A stretch of 41,377 nt of DNA from the NCBI GenBank assembly GCA_015232705.1, contig JADFZD010000002.1, positions 1 through 41,377 on the forward strand, given 5' to 3'. Positions 18,776 to 28,010 of this stretch are shown in pieces; position 1 is the stretch's first letter, and every line of letters begins with the position of its first letter. This stretch comes from Magnetococcales bacterium (lineage in GTDB: Bacteria; Pseudomonadota; Magnetococcia; Magnetococcales; Magnetaquicoccaceae). A model generated the notes under the pieces. That model was given only the letters and a program-made list of their open reading frames with translations, was not told the DNA's origin and did no database searches. Both the position numbers and the translations under genes were made by a program.

Positions 18776-19369
18776 ATGTTGCAATTGATTCCTTATGGCG
18801 TGGCTGTACTGCTGGGCGGCATGCTCGGCAAGAAATTGGGCCCGGCCATCTTGAGCGAGCAGATGGGCGACCGTCCCAAAGACGCGCTGCTCGAACGGGC
18901 GTCGATCTCCCTGATCGAGATTGTCGGTGAACGGCTGATTCAGGAAGAGTCGATCATTCTGGCCACAGAGGATGTGCCACTGGACAACCGCCACGGCAAC
19001 AAGGTGCTCACCAGCGAGCACGAGTTCGTGCGCTCCGCCGAGATCAGCTTTGCCGTGGAGCGCAGCCTGGAGCGGGGCAATCAGGTGCGCTCCTCCGTGT
19101 TGCGCCTGGTGGATGGTCTGGTGGAAAAGGAGCTGAAAAAGGCTCTGCACATTGAATTCGGCACCCAGGTGACCCGTCGGGTCAAGATCCATTTTTCCAC
19201 CGAACCGGGCCAGATGGTGCGCTATCGGCTGGTGTGGAAGCAGACCTCACGGCGCGGACTCTACTATGTCAACGTCGGCACCGACCGGCATGTCATCCCT
19301 TATGTTGTTACCTTTGGCCTGTTCCACTCGGTCGAAAGTCTCCGGGAAAGCGACCATGCACCTGCCTGA
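18776..19369 (+). CDS. Uncharacterised protein with short N-terminal hydrophobic segment
   Basis: 197 aa; LIPYGVAVLLGGMLGKKLGPAIL then soluble domain; collinear with flanking genes. Confidence 0.7.
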   Translation: MLQLIPYGVAVLLGGMLGKKLGPAILSEQMGDRPKDALLERASISLIEIVGERLIQEESIILATEDVPLDNRHGNKVLTSEHEFVRSAEISFAVERSLERGNQVRSSVLRLVDGLVEKELKKALHIEFGTQVTRRVKIHFSTEPGQMVRYRLVWKQTSRRGLYYVNVGTDRHVIPYVVTFGLFHSVESLRESDHAPA

Positions 19370-22300
19370 ATCCAGCCCCCTCATCCTGGCCAAGTCGCGT
19401 CCGGATGAGCCGGATTCGCTCAATCAAGCGGTTTGCGCCCGATTTGCCGAATTTCTGTTCGAGATCGGGATGCATCCGCTGATCATTTTCGCCCTCGACG
19501 GTTCAATCATCCATTTCAACCATCAGGCGGAGTTGCTGTTCGTCACCACGGCCCGCAACCAGATCGGTCACAATATCCTCAATCTGATCGCCACGAAGGA
19601 GCGTCCAGCCTTCCTGGAGGCGATGCAGAGTGTTTACCATCAGGCCAGCGTTGTCCCGACACACAAGAGCGTCAAAAAGATCCGTACCACAGGGCAGGAT
19701 TTACGTGAGAACGCCCTGGAACTGGAAGTCAGTCTTCTGAGCATTATCAAAGGTTTGCAAGGATTCGTGGCCGCCTCGCTGACCGACATTTCTGAGCTGA
19801 AATACTCCTACACAGTCCTGTCAAACACCCTCGCCCTGGCAGAAGAGCGGCTTACCAGAGAACAGAAGGAGTTGCAACTGGCCAAACGGGCCGAACTCAA
19901 TGCCACCCTCTCGTTGCGCACTCAGCAGACCATCAACAAGTTGCTGCACATCTCGCTGGAGTCGGGTCAGTTGCACGAAAAGTTGCAGCGGGCACTCGAA
20001 AAGATCAGCAGCTTGTCGCTGATCACATCGCAGGACAGCAGCCTGGCGCTCTATCTGTACGATGAGACCACACCCAGTTTCAACCTGGTGGCCCAGCTTC
20101 CCCCAAGAACAGATATGCTTGCGGTGTGGTCCTGTCCCAATGCCTCCATGGAATGCACCACCTGCCTGATCGCGCTGCAGGAATTCAATAGGGAGATGGA
20201 TGTGTGCGGCGCGGGTCTGCACGGCAAGATCGATTTTTGCCAGCCGTTCCACTCGGATTCCCAACTGCTCGGGGCGATGCGGCTGATCTTCTCGGAAAAA
20301 GACGTGTTCTCGGTGTTTGAACATTCGATTTTTGCCTCGATCGGCAAGGTGCTGTCCTACATCATCATCCGCGCCCGCATCGATCAGGCGTTGCAGGAGT
20401 CGCAGGAGCGGGCCGAGGCGGCCAATCGCGCCAAAAGTGAATTCCTGGCCAACATGAGCCACGAGATCCGCAGTCCCCTTAACGCGATCATCGGCATGAC
20501 CGATCTGGTGTTAAGCACCCCACTGTCGCGCGAGGAGATGCTCGTCAACCTGGAGATCGTGCGCTCCTCGTCGCACGCCCTGCTGGATCTGATCAACGGC
20601 ATTCTCGATCTCTCCAAGATCGAGGCTGGACATTTCCAGTTGGAGTCCCTCACGTTCGACCTGCTGGGTCAACTGGAAGGGGCGTGCGAGATGCTGGCGA
20701 TCAAGGCGCATCAGAAGGGGTTGAGCCTTTACACCCACATTCCCCCGGATCTGCCCCGCTCCCTGACCGGCGATCCCCTGCGTTTGAAGCAGATCATCAT
20801 CAATCTGATCAACAACGCCATCAAGTTCACCAGTGCCGGGGAGATCGTGTTGACGGTCGAACCGGTCGCCGGGCACGATGCAACCGGCGATCCGCAACAG
20901 TATCTGCATTTTTCCGTCAGCGATACCGGGATCGGCATCCCCGAAGAGATGCAGCGGAAGATCTTTCAGAGTTTTGTTCAGGCCGATGGTTCGATTGCCC
21001 GCAAATTCGGCGGAACCGGACTGGGACTGACCATCTCGCGCCATCTGGTGGAAATGATGGGCGGGGACCTGCTGGTGGAAAGCCAGGAGGGTCAAGGCAG
21101 TCGTTTTCATTTCACCATTCCGTTTGGCTCGGGCCAGGACTCCGAACCACCCGAACCCTGGATGAAGCAGCGGTGTGACACGCCGGGGGACAGCGCCCAT
21201 TTCTCACTGACCGGGAGACGAATTCTTCTGGCGGACTCCCACCCGACAGGCGCGAAGATCGTCGGCCAACTGCTGCGTTTTCACGGTGCCCAGGTCACCA
21301 CCGTCGAGAGTCGTGAAGCCTTCGAGGCGGCGTTGGAGCAACAAATCCTCACGCCCTTCGATCTGCTGATCGTCGACGAGACGATCGTGCCTGGGTGCGA
21401 CTGTCTGGCACGCGCCCCTTACGAGTTCTACCAGGCCCGCATCATCGTGATGATTTCCTCGCACCTGACCTCCAGAAATTTTAAGCTGGAAGGGGAGTTG
21501 CGGAAGGTGGTGATTTTCAAGAAACCGATCCGCCAGTTCTTTCTGCTCAAAAAGATTCAACGGCTTCTCCACCCCTCCACGGACGCCAACCCGGAAGAGG
21601 AGTCCGGGACCAGCGCTGTCGTGCTGCCCAAGGCCAGCCAACCTCTGGAGATCCTCCTCGTCGAGGATCTGCCCGCCAACCAGAAACTCGCCCAGGATAT
21701 TCTCACCCTGCAGGGACACCGGGTGACCCTCGCCAATAACGGTGTCGAGGCTCTGGAGATCCTCAAAAAGGGGGCGCCTGTGGACCTGATTCTCATGGAT
21801 CTGCAAATGCCGATCATGGATGGCTTCGAGACCACACACCGCATCCGCAGCGGCGATCCGGCCGAAGTCGGCAACCCCCAGGTGCCGATCGTCGCGGTTT
21901 CCGCCATGGTGATGATGAACGAAAAGTTCAAGTGCTACGAGATCGGCATGAACGGCTTTCTGCTCAAACCCTATCAGACGCACGAATTGGTGGAAGCGGT
22001 TGCCGGATATTCCAAAATCAAAAAGCAGACCACGCGCAAGGCCCCGGTCGGCGAGATCGTCCTGAGTGCCGTGGAGACCGACGAGGAGACGTTGCGGCGC
22101 TTCAAACAGACCTTCGTCGTCGAGGTTGCCGATCATCTGCGCCAGTTGAATCAATCGCTGCTGCGCACCGATCTGGGAAGTGTGGTCCGGGAGGGCAACT
22201 GGTTGCGCACCATGGCCGGTTATATCGGTGCCAATCGTCTGGCCTCGCACGCGATCCGCTTGACCGGCCAGGCGGAAATGGAAGCCTGGGAAGATGCCCT

Positions 22301-22373
22301 GACCATGGTTCCGAACCTGGAACAGTATGTGGAAGCCCTGGTTCAACACCTTACCCACGAGAGAGTAGCATGA
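19356..22373 (+). CDS. Hybrid sensor histidine kinase: PAS - GAF-like - HisKA - HATPase_c - REC - REC - degenerate Hpt
   Basis: [20 protein letters not shown]-box; [34 protein letters not shown] lid; receiver motifs [10 protein letters not shown] and [14 protein letters not shown]-terminal Hpt-like [16 protein letters not shown]. Confidence 0.9.
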   Translation: MHLPESSPLILAKSRPDEPDSLNQAVCARFAEFLFEIGMHPLIIFALDGSIIHFNHQAELLFVTTARNQIGHNILNLIATKERPAFLEAMQSVYHQASVVPTHKSVKKIRTTGQDLRENALELEVSLLSIIKGLQGFVAASLTDISELKYSYTVLSNTLALAEERLTREQKELQLAKRAELNATLSLRTQQTINKLLHISLESGQLHEKLQRALEKISSLSLITSQDSSLALYLYDETTPSFNLVAQLPPRTDMLAVWSCPNASMECTTCLIALQEFNREMDVCGAGLHGKIDFCQPFHSDSQLLGAMRLIFSEKDVFSVFEHSIFASIGKVLSYIIIRARIDQALQESQERAEAANRAKSEFLANMSHEIRSPLNAIIGMTDLVLSTPLSREEMLVNLEIVRSSSHALLDLINGILDLSKIEAGHFQLESLTFDLLGQLEGACEMLAIKAHQKGLSLYTHIPPDLPRSLTGDPLRLKQIIINLINNAIKFTSAGEIVLTVEPVAGHDATGDPQQYLHFSVSDTGIGIPEEMQRKIFQSFVQADGSIARKFGGTGLGLTISRHLVEMMGGDLLVESQEGQGSRFHFTIPFGSGQDSEPPEPWMKQRCDTPGDSAHFSLTGRRILLADSHPTGAKIVGQLLRFHGAQVTTVESREAFEAALEQQILTPFDLLIVDETIVPGCDCLARAPYEFYQARIIVMISSHLTSRNFKLEGELRKVVIFKKPIRQFFLLKKIQRLLHPSTDANPEEESGTSAVVLPKASQPLEILLVEDLPANQKLAQDILTLQGHRVTLANNGVEALEILKKGAPVDLILMDLQMPIMDGFETTHRIRSGDPAEVGNPQVPIVAVSAMVMMNEKFKCYEIGMNGFLLKPYQTHELVEAVAGYSKIKKQTTRKAPVGEIVLSAVETDEETLRRFKQTFVVEVADHLRQLNQSLLRTDLGSVVREGNWLRTMAGYIGANRLASHAIRLTGQAEMEAWEDALTMVPNLEQYVEALVQHLTHERVA

Positions 22374-22792
22374 AAATCCTGATTGCCGATGACGAGTTGA
22401 ACAACCGCAAACTGCTGCGCGACTATCTGAAGAGTTTTGCCCATTGTGACATGGTGAGCGATGGCAAAGCGGCCCTGGAACTGTTCACCGCCGACATGGA
22501 AGATGGCGAACCGTATGACCTGGTGTTGCTGGACATCATGATGCCGGTCATGGATGGTCAAAAGGGCTTGGCGCGCATTCGCGCTACGGAAAAACGCCTC
22601 ACCGAAAACAAGGAGGGTTACAAGGAGACCCCAATCATCATGGTGACCGGCATGGACTCCTCGTTGCAGGCGATGCAGGCCTATTTCAAGGGTGGCTGTT
22701 CCGACTATCTCACCAAACCGGTCACCCGCCCGGCACTGTTGGAGAAGTTGCGCAAGTTCAATCTGATTGCCGAAGGCGAAGGGGAGGATTGA
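22370..22792 (+). CDS. CheY-like single-domain response regulator
   Basis: 140 aa; ILIADDE, LVLLDIMMPVMDG, MVTGM, LTKPV; ATGA overlap with kinase stop. Confidence 0.92.
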   Translation: MKILIADDELNNRKLLRDYLKSFAHCDMVSDGKAALELFTADMEDGEPYDLVLLDIMMPVMDGQKGLARIRATEKRLTENKEGYKETPIIMVTGMDSSLQAMQAYFKGGCSDYLTKPVTRPALLEKLRKFNLIAEGEGED

Positions 22793-22794
22793 CC

Positions 22795-23727
22795 ATGTCC
22801 GCCTCAATGCATGCCCGAAGAAAACAGGACCGGGTCTTCAGTGGGCAACCCATGGAACTGGATGGCGTGCTGGGAAATGCCCTGGATGTCAGTGACATCG
22901 CGGTGTTTCTGGTCTTTCCGATCCGACAGTCGTTCGAAGTGGGTCACAAGGGGCTGTTGAAATTCTCCTTGAAGAATCAAGACATCGAAGAGTGGGTGTC
23001 GGTGGCGCGCGTCACCCCTTCGGGGGTCTCCCTGGTCTCCCTGGAGACGCCAAGCAACTTGAGCAAACTGTGCGCCTCCTCGCGCAGCGGCATCAAATAT
23101 GTGCAGCACACCGAGGAAGAGAGCACCATCTGGTTGCGGGGCGAGTTGTCGGCCGACTTCTGGGACGAGTTCGCCCAGATCTATCGCGAGCTTCCACCGC
23201 GTTGGCGCTATCGGCTCCACTTCCAGAACGTCACGGGGGTGACCCCTTCGGGCGTGGCCATGCTGCTGCATCTGGAGGCGCACAATCAGGGCAGCGGGGA
23301 TGACATCCAGATCTTTAATTGCAGCAAGGAGATTCTGGATGCCCTGTCGCCTCTGAACGTGCCCGGTATCGGCATCACCCTGCACGGTGTTGATTTGCAA
23401 GGGGATGATGCGCATCGATTCGAGGTGGAGACGATTCGTGAAATGGGTCAACCGACCACGGTCAAGATTCGTGTCGCCCGGATGTTCGATTACAACTGTC
23501 GCAACGAGTTTGCCAAGCTCTATCGCTATCGTGGCCGGAATACCCACTACATCCTCGATTTTCAGAATACGGTGCATCTCGGCAAGGCGGCCTTCGGCAC
23601 CATGTTGTTGCTGAACCAGCACAACCGTGAAAAGCAGGGGGAACCGATCCGGATGATCCACTGCAGCCCGTACATCAAAGGTCTGTTGCATCAAATGAAA
23701 TTTGAGCATTTTTTCGAGATTGAATGA
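22795..23727 (+). CDS. Protein with N-terminal PilZ-like segment and two STAS-like (anti-anti-sigma) segments
   Basis: STIWLRGELSADFWDEFAQIYRELPPRWRYRLHFQNVTGVTPSGVAMLLHL and TVKIRVARMFDYNCRNEFAKLYRYRGRNTHYILDFQNTVHLGKAAFGTMLLL are internally similar STAS-type units. Confidence 0.7.
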   Translation: MSASMHARRKQDRVFSGQPMELDGVLGNALDVSDIAVFLVFPIRQSFEVGHKGLLKFSLKNQDIEEWVSVARVTPSGVSLVSLETPSNLSKLCASSRSGIKYVQHTEEESTIWLRGELSADFWDEFAQIYRELPPRWRYRLHFQNVTGVTPSGVAMLLHLEAHNQGSGDDIQIFNCSKEILDALSPLNVPGIGITLHGVDLQGDDAHRFEVETIREMGQPTTVKIRVARMFDYNCRNEFAKLYRYRGRNTHYILDFQNTVHLGKAAFGTMLLLNQHNREKQGEPIRMIHCSPYIKGLLHQMKFEHFFEIE

Positions 23728-25850
23728 ATCGTTCCGCTCGCTTGGTTCCGGGGGTCGTCATGCTTGATGAGAATAATTCCCAGTTGAAGCTGTTTGTCGA
23801 GGAGTCCCGGAACCGGGTGCAGCTCTGTCTGGATGATTTCGACACCCTGGCGCAGAGTGGACCGGAAATACGGGCCGCTGCCTTTGAACGGTTGCTGCGC
23901 ACCACGCGCGGCATCGGCGGTTCTGCCCGGTTTCACGCCCTGACGCAGGTTGTCCGTTTGTGTCAATCCCTGGAGTCCTTTCTGGGCCGCTTTCGTGCCC
24001 ATCTGCTGAATGCACGCCCCGAGTTCATCTCGGTGGTCGTGTTGGCAATGAAGAAGCTCAGTCAATTGCTCGACAATCCGCTGCTCACGCCCCCCCTCTC
24101 CATTGATCCGGAGATTCTCGCCATCCAGTCCATGCTCGCCGCCCATGCCGATCCGCCGGAGTTCAATCTCGCCGATTATCCGCAGGCGCTGGCCATGGCC
24201 GTGCGCCAGGGGCTCGACTTCTACTCCATTCACATGCCTCTGGGTGGCGCTCCGGAGGCGAATCGTCAGCAGTTCTTGCAAATCAAGACCGCCGTCGAAG
24301 CAGTGGCCACCCTCGTTGCCGCCAAACCGGATCTGGGCAGTCGCTTCGAGTGGCGGGATGATCTGCCCGGTGGCATGGTGCGCCTGTTGTTGAGCACGGT
24401 CCTGCCCGGCGAGATCCTCCACGGATTGATTCAGTTGCCGCAGGAGCAGATTGTCCGGTTGGAGATTCCGGAGGCGCTCTCGCAAGCCGTAAACGCCGAG
24501 ATCGAGCGGCAGGCGCGGGCGGAGGCCGAGGAGCGGACCAGGCTCGCAGCGCCGGTCGAGGAGGATGCGCTGGCCGAGACGCAACTTGGCGAGGTGGAAG
24601 AGCAAGTTCGCCTGAGCGAGGCGGGCGCAAATTCTCATACGGATCCTCTGGAAGATACACAACTGGGTGAGGCCGAAGCCCGGGCTCGCCAGGCGCATAT
24701 CGAGGAGATGCGGCGTCAGGAGGCGTTGCAGGAGGAGCAACGCCGCAAGGCGGCCTACGACGCGGCAGAGCGGGAGCGTCTGGAACAGGCACGCCGCCAG
24801 GACGAGGAGCGGCAACGTCAGGAGGCCGCCGCACAAGCTGAGGCACGCAACCGGCAGGCTGCACAACGTGCACAACGGCGACGCTGGATCTATGGCGGAT
24901 TGGCCGCTGCCGGCGTGCTGGTTGTCGTGGCTCATCAAACCGGGATCGTGTCGCTGCCCGGAGAGGAGAACAGGCTCTCTTCGACCATCCAGATCTCCAA
25001 GGAGTTGCGCAGCCAGAGTGCTCCAAACACCAACGAGAGTGCAACCGTCAAACCGGCGCCCGTGATCGCGCCTCCCCCTGCCAGCAAGCCCGCTGTCGTG
25101 TCGGCTGCCGGGCAGTCCTCTGCCGCGCCTCCGCCGGTGGTCAAGCCACCCGAGCCGACGTTGCCCAAAGAGCCGCCTGCCGCGGCTCCGCCGGTGGTCA
25201 AGCCACCCGAACCGGCGTTGCTTAAAGAAACGCCTGCCGTCCCGCCGTCTGCGTCGACGGAGAGTCGCCAGGGTGAGCCAACCCCATTCTCACCGTTGAT
25301 GAAAGAGCAGAACAATCTGCCCGATGTGGATGTCAAAGCAGAGGAACAGGCCAGCCGCTCTGCCGCGCCGCCGCTTCCCGTCAAGCCGGAACTCCCAGCA
25401 GAGCCAACATCCTGGCAGAGCGCCTTCGCGCGCCACGATACACCCATGGTTCGGCTGACCAAGGAGTCTTACGAGAGCTTCAAACCCGCCAAGAATACCA
25501 AACACGGCAGCATGCGTGTGCGGCGCACCCCGGATGGCGACCTGCTCTTCTCCATTGCCGACATGATGGGCCATACGGCCATGCGCCAGAAGGAGAGGTT
25601 CCAGCTGACGCCGGAGTCGATGACCGAGTTGCGTCTGGTGTTTCAGGTGGAGCGCGGTCACGCCTACATGTTCGCGTTGGATCGCGACGGTGAAACGGTC
25701 ATCCCGAAGGAATTCTGGAGCGAGTTCTCCAAGGTCAGCAAAAAGGCGGTCAGTGTCAGCCGGGTGATGAAGGAGAGTCCGGAGGGGGTGCATTTGAAGG
25801 ATTTGACCGCGTTGACCATGTCCTACATTCTGAGAACCACTGCACCATGA
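23724..25850 (+). CDS. Single-TM protein with CheA-P1/Hpt-like N-terminus, coiled coil, Pro/Ala-rich linker and unknown C-terminal domain
   Basis: 708 aa; FERLLRTTRGIGGSARFHALTQVVRLCQSLESFL resembles Hpt helix; ERRRQ-rich coil, TM WIYGGLAAAGVLVVVAHQTG; start overlaps preceding stop. Confidence 0.7.
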   Translation: MNRSARLVPGVVMLDENNSQLKLFVEESRNRVQLCLDDFDTLAQSGPEIRAAAFERLLRTTRGIGGSARFHALTQVVRLCQSLESFLGRFRAHLLNARPEFISVVVLAMKKLSQLLDNPLLTPPLSIDPEILAIQSMLAAHADPPEFNLADYPQALAMAVRQGLDFYSIHMPLGGAPEANRQQFLQIKTAVEAVATLVAAKPDLGSRFEWRDDLPGGMVRLLLSTVLPGEILHGLIQLPQEQIVRLEIPEALSQAVNAEIERQARAEAEERTRLAAPVEEDALAETQLGEVEEQVRLSEAGANSHTDPLEDTQLGEAEARARQAHIEEMRRQEALQEEQRRKAAYDAAERERLEQARRQDEERQRQEAAAQAEARNRQAAQRAQRRRWIYGGLAAAGVLVVVAHQTGIVSLPGEENRLSSTIQISKELRSQSAPNTNESATVKPAPVIAPPPASKPAVVSAAGQSSAAPPPVVKPPEPTLPKEPPAAAPPVVKPPEPALLKETPAVPPSASTESRQGEPTPFSPLMKEQNNLPDVDVKAEEQASRSAAPPLPVKPELPAEPTSWQSAFARHDTPMVRLTKESYESFKPAKNTKHGSMRVRRTPDGDLLFSIADMMGHTAMRQKERFQLTPESMTELRLVFQVERGHAYMFALDRDGETVIPKEFWSEFSKVSKKAVSVSRVMKESPEGVHLKDLTALTMSYILRTTAP
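25121..25234 (+). repeat. Two tandem 57-bp units in proline-rich linker coding sequence
   Basis: Encodes AAPPVVKPPEPTLPKEPPA / AAPPVVKPPEPALLKETPA; boundaries 25121-25177 and 25178-25234. Confidence 0.8.
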
Positions 25851-25860
25851 GGCCAAACGC

Positions 25861-26688
25861 ATGAAAACCATCGATTTTGGTATTGCCCGCATCGCCCATG
25901 TCGTCTGGGAGTCGGAGCTGGAAGAGCTGGTCCAGCAGCGTCGCAAGACGGTGCATCTGACCAGTCACGAAGATTGCGAACTGGGTCTGTGGCTGCATGG
26001 CGAGGGGATCCGCGAACTGTACCATCTCTCCCCAATTCGTCAACTGGTCGAGATCCACGAACGGTTTCATCGCGCTGCCTTGCATCTGTTGTCGATCTAC
26101 GCCACAGGTACGCCGGAGCAGATCGAACACGAAATGCATCTGGTACGTTCACTCAGCCGGGACATCGTCTACTTCATCACCGAGGCCGAACTCGATTATC
26201 TGGAACACAAGCCGCTGGAGGATTTCTCGACCCATCCGTTCAAGACGATGATCCATCGTCTGTTCAATATCCACATTCCGGGTCATGAAGATACCAAACC
26301 ATACGGCATCCTGGAGGTCAGTCACGCGCGCCTGATGCACCTGCGCTGGTCCAGGCAACTGCTGAAGGCGTTTCAGCACTGGGGCCGGGATGCGGTGCTG
26401 GAACCGTCCGAGGCCTGTTTTGTCGGCATCTGGGTCCGGGATGTCGGCAATCGCAACGGGCAGCACGAGGCGTTGATTCGCACACTGGATGACAAGCATC
26501 AACGCTTCCATCAGCGTGCCGAAGAGACGATCCGGCTGTTGCGCCGCAAAAATTTTCGCAGATCCGAAGAGGCTTACCAGGAGGTGGTATTGCTCGGGCG
26601 GGAGGTGCTGTATCTGTTGACGCGTATCGAAATGGCGTTCCTGCAATCCGGAGAGGTGACCAAACCGGTCAATCTGTTCGGGCATTGA
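25861..26688 (+). CDS. Tandem CZB (chemoreceptor zinc-binding-like) domain protein
   Basis: Two units each with H..W, C-x-x-G-x-W and HxxxH: IAHVVW/CELGLWL/IHERFH and LMHLRW/CFVGIWV/KHQRFH. Confidence 0.78.
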   Translation: MKTIDFGIARIAHVVWESELEELVQQRRKTVHLTSHEDCELGLWLHGEGIRELYHLSPIRQLVEIHERFHRAALHLLSIYATGTPEQIEHEMHLVRSLSRDIVYFITEAELDYLEHKPLEDFSTHPFKTMIHRLFNIHIPGHEDTKPYGILEVSHARLMHLRWSRQLLKAFQHWGRDAVLEPSEACFVGIWVRDVGNRNGQHEALIRTLDDKHQRFHQRAEETIRLLRRKNFRRSEEAYQEVVLLGREVLYLLTRIEMAFLQSGEVTKPVNLFGH

Positions 26689-26749
26689 AGCCCGTGACCG
26701 CCTCCAAGGAGTCCAGAAAGCGGAACATGGCAGGATCCATCTTCGGGAG

Positions 26750-26788
26750 GGCGATACGGAAGCCGCGTGTGTCGGCTTCCGTATCGCC
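26750..26788. terminator. Perfect 16-bp inverted repeat between convergent genes, candidate bidirectional terminator
   Basis: GGCGATACGGAAGCCG - 7-nt loop - CGGCTTCCGTATCGCC between the CZB gene (+) and feoA (-); T tract weak. Confidence 0.7.
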
Positions 26789-26795
26789 TTGATTC

Positions 26796-27065
26796 TCAAA
26801 GCGAGGAGACCACGATGTTCCTGGCATCTTCATTCCGGATGGAGAGTCGATAACCGAGAATCGTATAAATGCGCGGATCCCCGAACGGCGCCTTGGTTTC
26901 CAGGGAGATCTCCTTGCCTCTCACCAGCCCCAGGGCCATGAGGCGCTTTTTGCAAAGATCATCGCCTTTGAGTGCCTCGATGCGGGCCGTGCTGCCAACC
27001 GGCAGTTTGTCGAGGGTCATGTCGAGGAGCTGTTCTGTCATCTCTTGGGAGGGTGAACGGGGCAT
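26796..27065 (-). CDS. feoA: FeoA-family ferrous iron transport protein
   Basis: 89 aa; LDKLPVGSTARIEALKGDDLCKKRLMALGLVRGKEISLETKAPFGDPRIYTILGYRLSIRNEDARNIVV. Confidence 0.9.
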   Translation of the reverse strand: MPRSPSQEMTEQLLDMTLDKLPVGSTARIEALKGDDLCKKRLMALGLVRGKEISLETKAPFGDPRIYTILGYRLSIRNEDARNIVVSSL

Positions 27066-27106
27066 TGGGTGTTCCTTCTAAAGCCAATGGATGTGTTTTA
27101 AGTTAA

Positions 27107-27121
27107 TGAGAAAGAGTATCA
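27107..27121. promoter_or_regulatory. Candidate Fur-box-like site between feoA and the hemerythrin gene
   Basis: TGAGAAAGAGTATCA matches 11 of the 14 defined positions of the 7-1-7 core TGATAATNATTATCA by eye, in an AT-rich divergent intergenic region. Confidence 0.35.
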
Positions 27122-27182
27122 TTTAATTTTCATGGTGTCAAGTATATTCCACGGTTTTGAGTAAAATTCTTTCGAGCTCTCC

Positions 27183-27917
27183 ATGTTAAAGATCATTTGC
27201 GCACAACAAGAGATCGAATTTGAGAAGAATCTCAAACTGGGAATTTCTGGCATCGATGAACAACATGAGCGATTGTTCATTCTCTGTCATGCCGTGATCC
27301 AATCAAACCATGCAAACGCCCTGCAGATCGAGGCGATACTGCTGGAGATCGAATCCTACATCTCGGAACATCTGGCCTATGAGGAGGAGATTCTGCATCG
27401 ATCAAGTCCGTTGATTCTGTTGCAGCATAAGCGATTGCATGACCAGTTCCGGAAACAATACGTTCAGCTCAACAGAAGATTGCTGTCGGTACGCGACGAT
27501 GTCGTGGCTTTGCAGAGTCTTGCCGTCGAAATCGCCACCTTGTTGCAGGAGTGGTTGTGCCAGCACATCATGAAGGTGGATCGGCAGCATCGAAGCCACT
27601 TTCTGGGCACGCATGGCGTCAAGTCGCGCGCTCCACGCATGAAGGTCCATGTGCGGGCCTTGTTGGAGATTTCCGGAGGTCGCGGTCTCACCGGTACGGT
27701 GGTGGATGTCAGCGATAGCGGCGCACTGCTTTTTTTCCAGGCGGTTCCGTCTTGGATCCAGGCTGGGGAAACCGCCCTGTTGCATATCATCCCTTTGGAG
27801 CAAAGCGACAGAATGCCATGCAAAATTGTTGCGGTTTCCAAGGATGATATTCGTATTGCCTTTTTGGAAAGAGAGCAGTGTGATCTGTATAGCGCCTTGG
27901 TCGCCTATCGAAAGTAG
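27183..27917 (+). CDS. Bacteriohemerythrin - PilZ domain fusion
   Basis: Hemerythrin motifs GIDEQHERLF, HLAYEEEILH, HKRLHDQF, HIMKVDRQH; C-terminal PilZ-like RAPRMKVHVRALLEIS...GTVVDVSDSGALLFF. Confidence 0.82.
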   Translation: MLKIICAQQEIEFEKNLKLGISGIDEQHERLFILCHAVIQSNHANALQIEAILLEIESYISEHLAYEEEILHRSSPLILLQHKRLHDQFRKQYVQLNRRLLSVRDDVVALQSLAVEIATLLQEWLCQHIMKVDRQHRSHFLGTHGVKSRAPRMKVHVRALLEISGGRGLTGTVVDVSDSGALLFFQAVPSWIQAGETALLHIIPLEQSDRMPCKIVAVSKDDIRIAFLEREQCDLYSALVAYRK

Positions 27918-28010
27918 TCATACGCATGGACCGGTGGCATCCGGGAAATTCCACTGGATGAAGAGTGACTTTCACGTCATTGTTGTTTCTAAGGAAGGAG
28001 TGTGACAACC

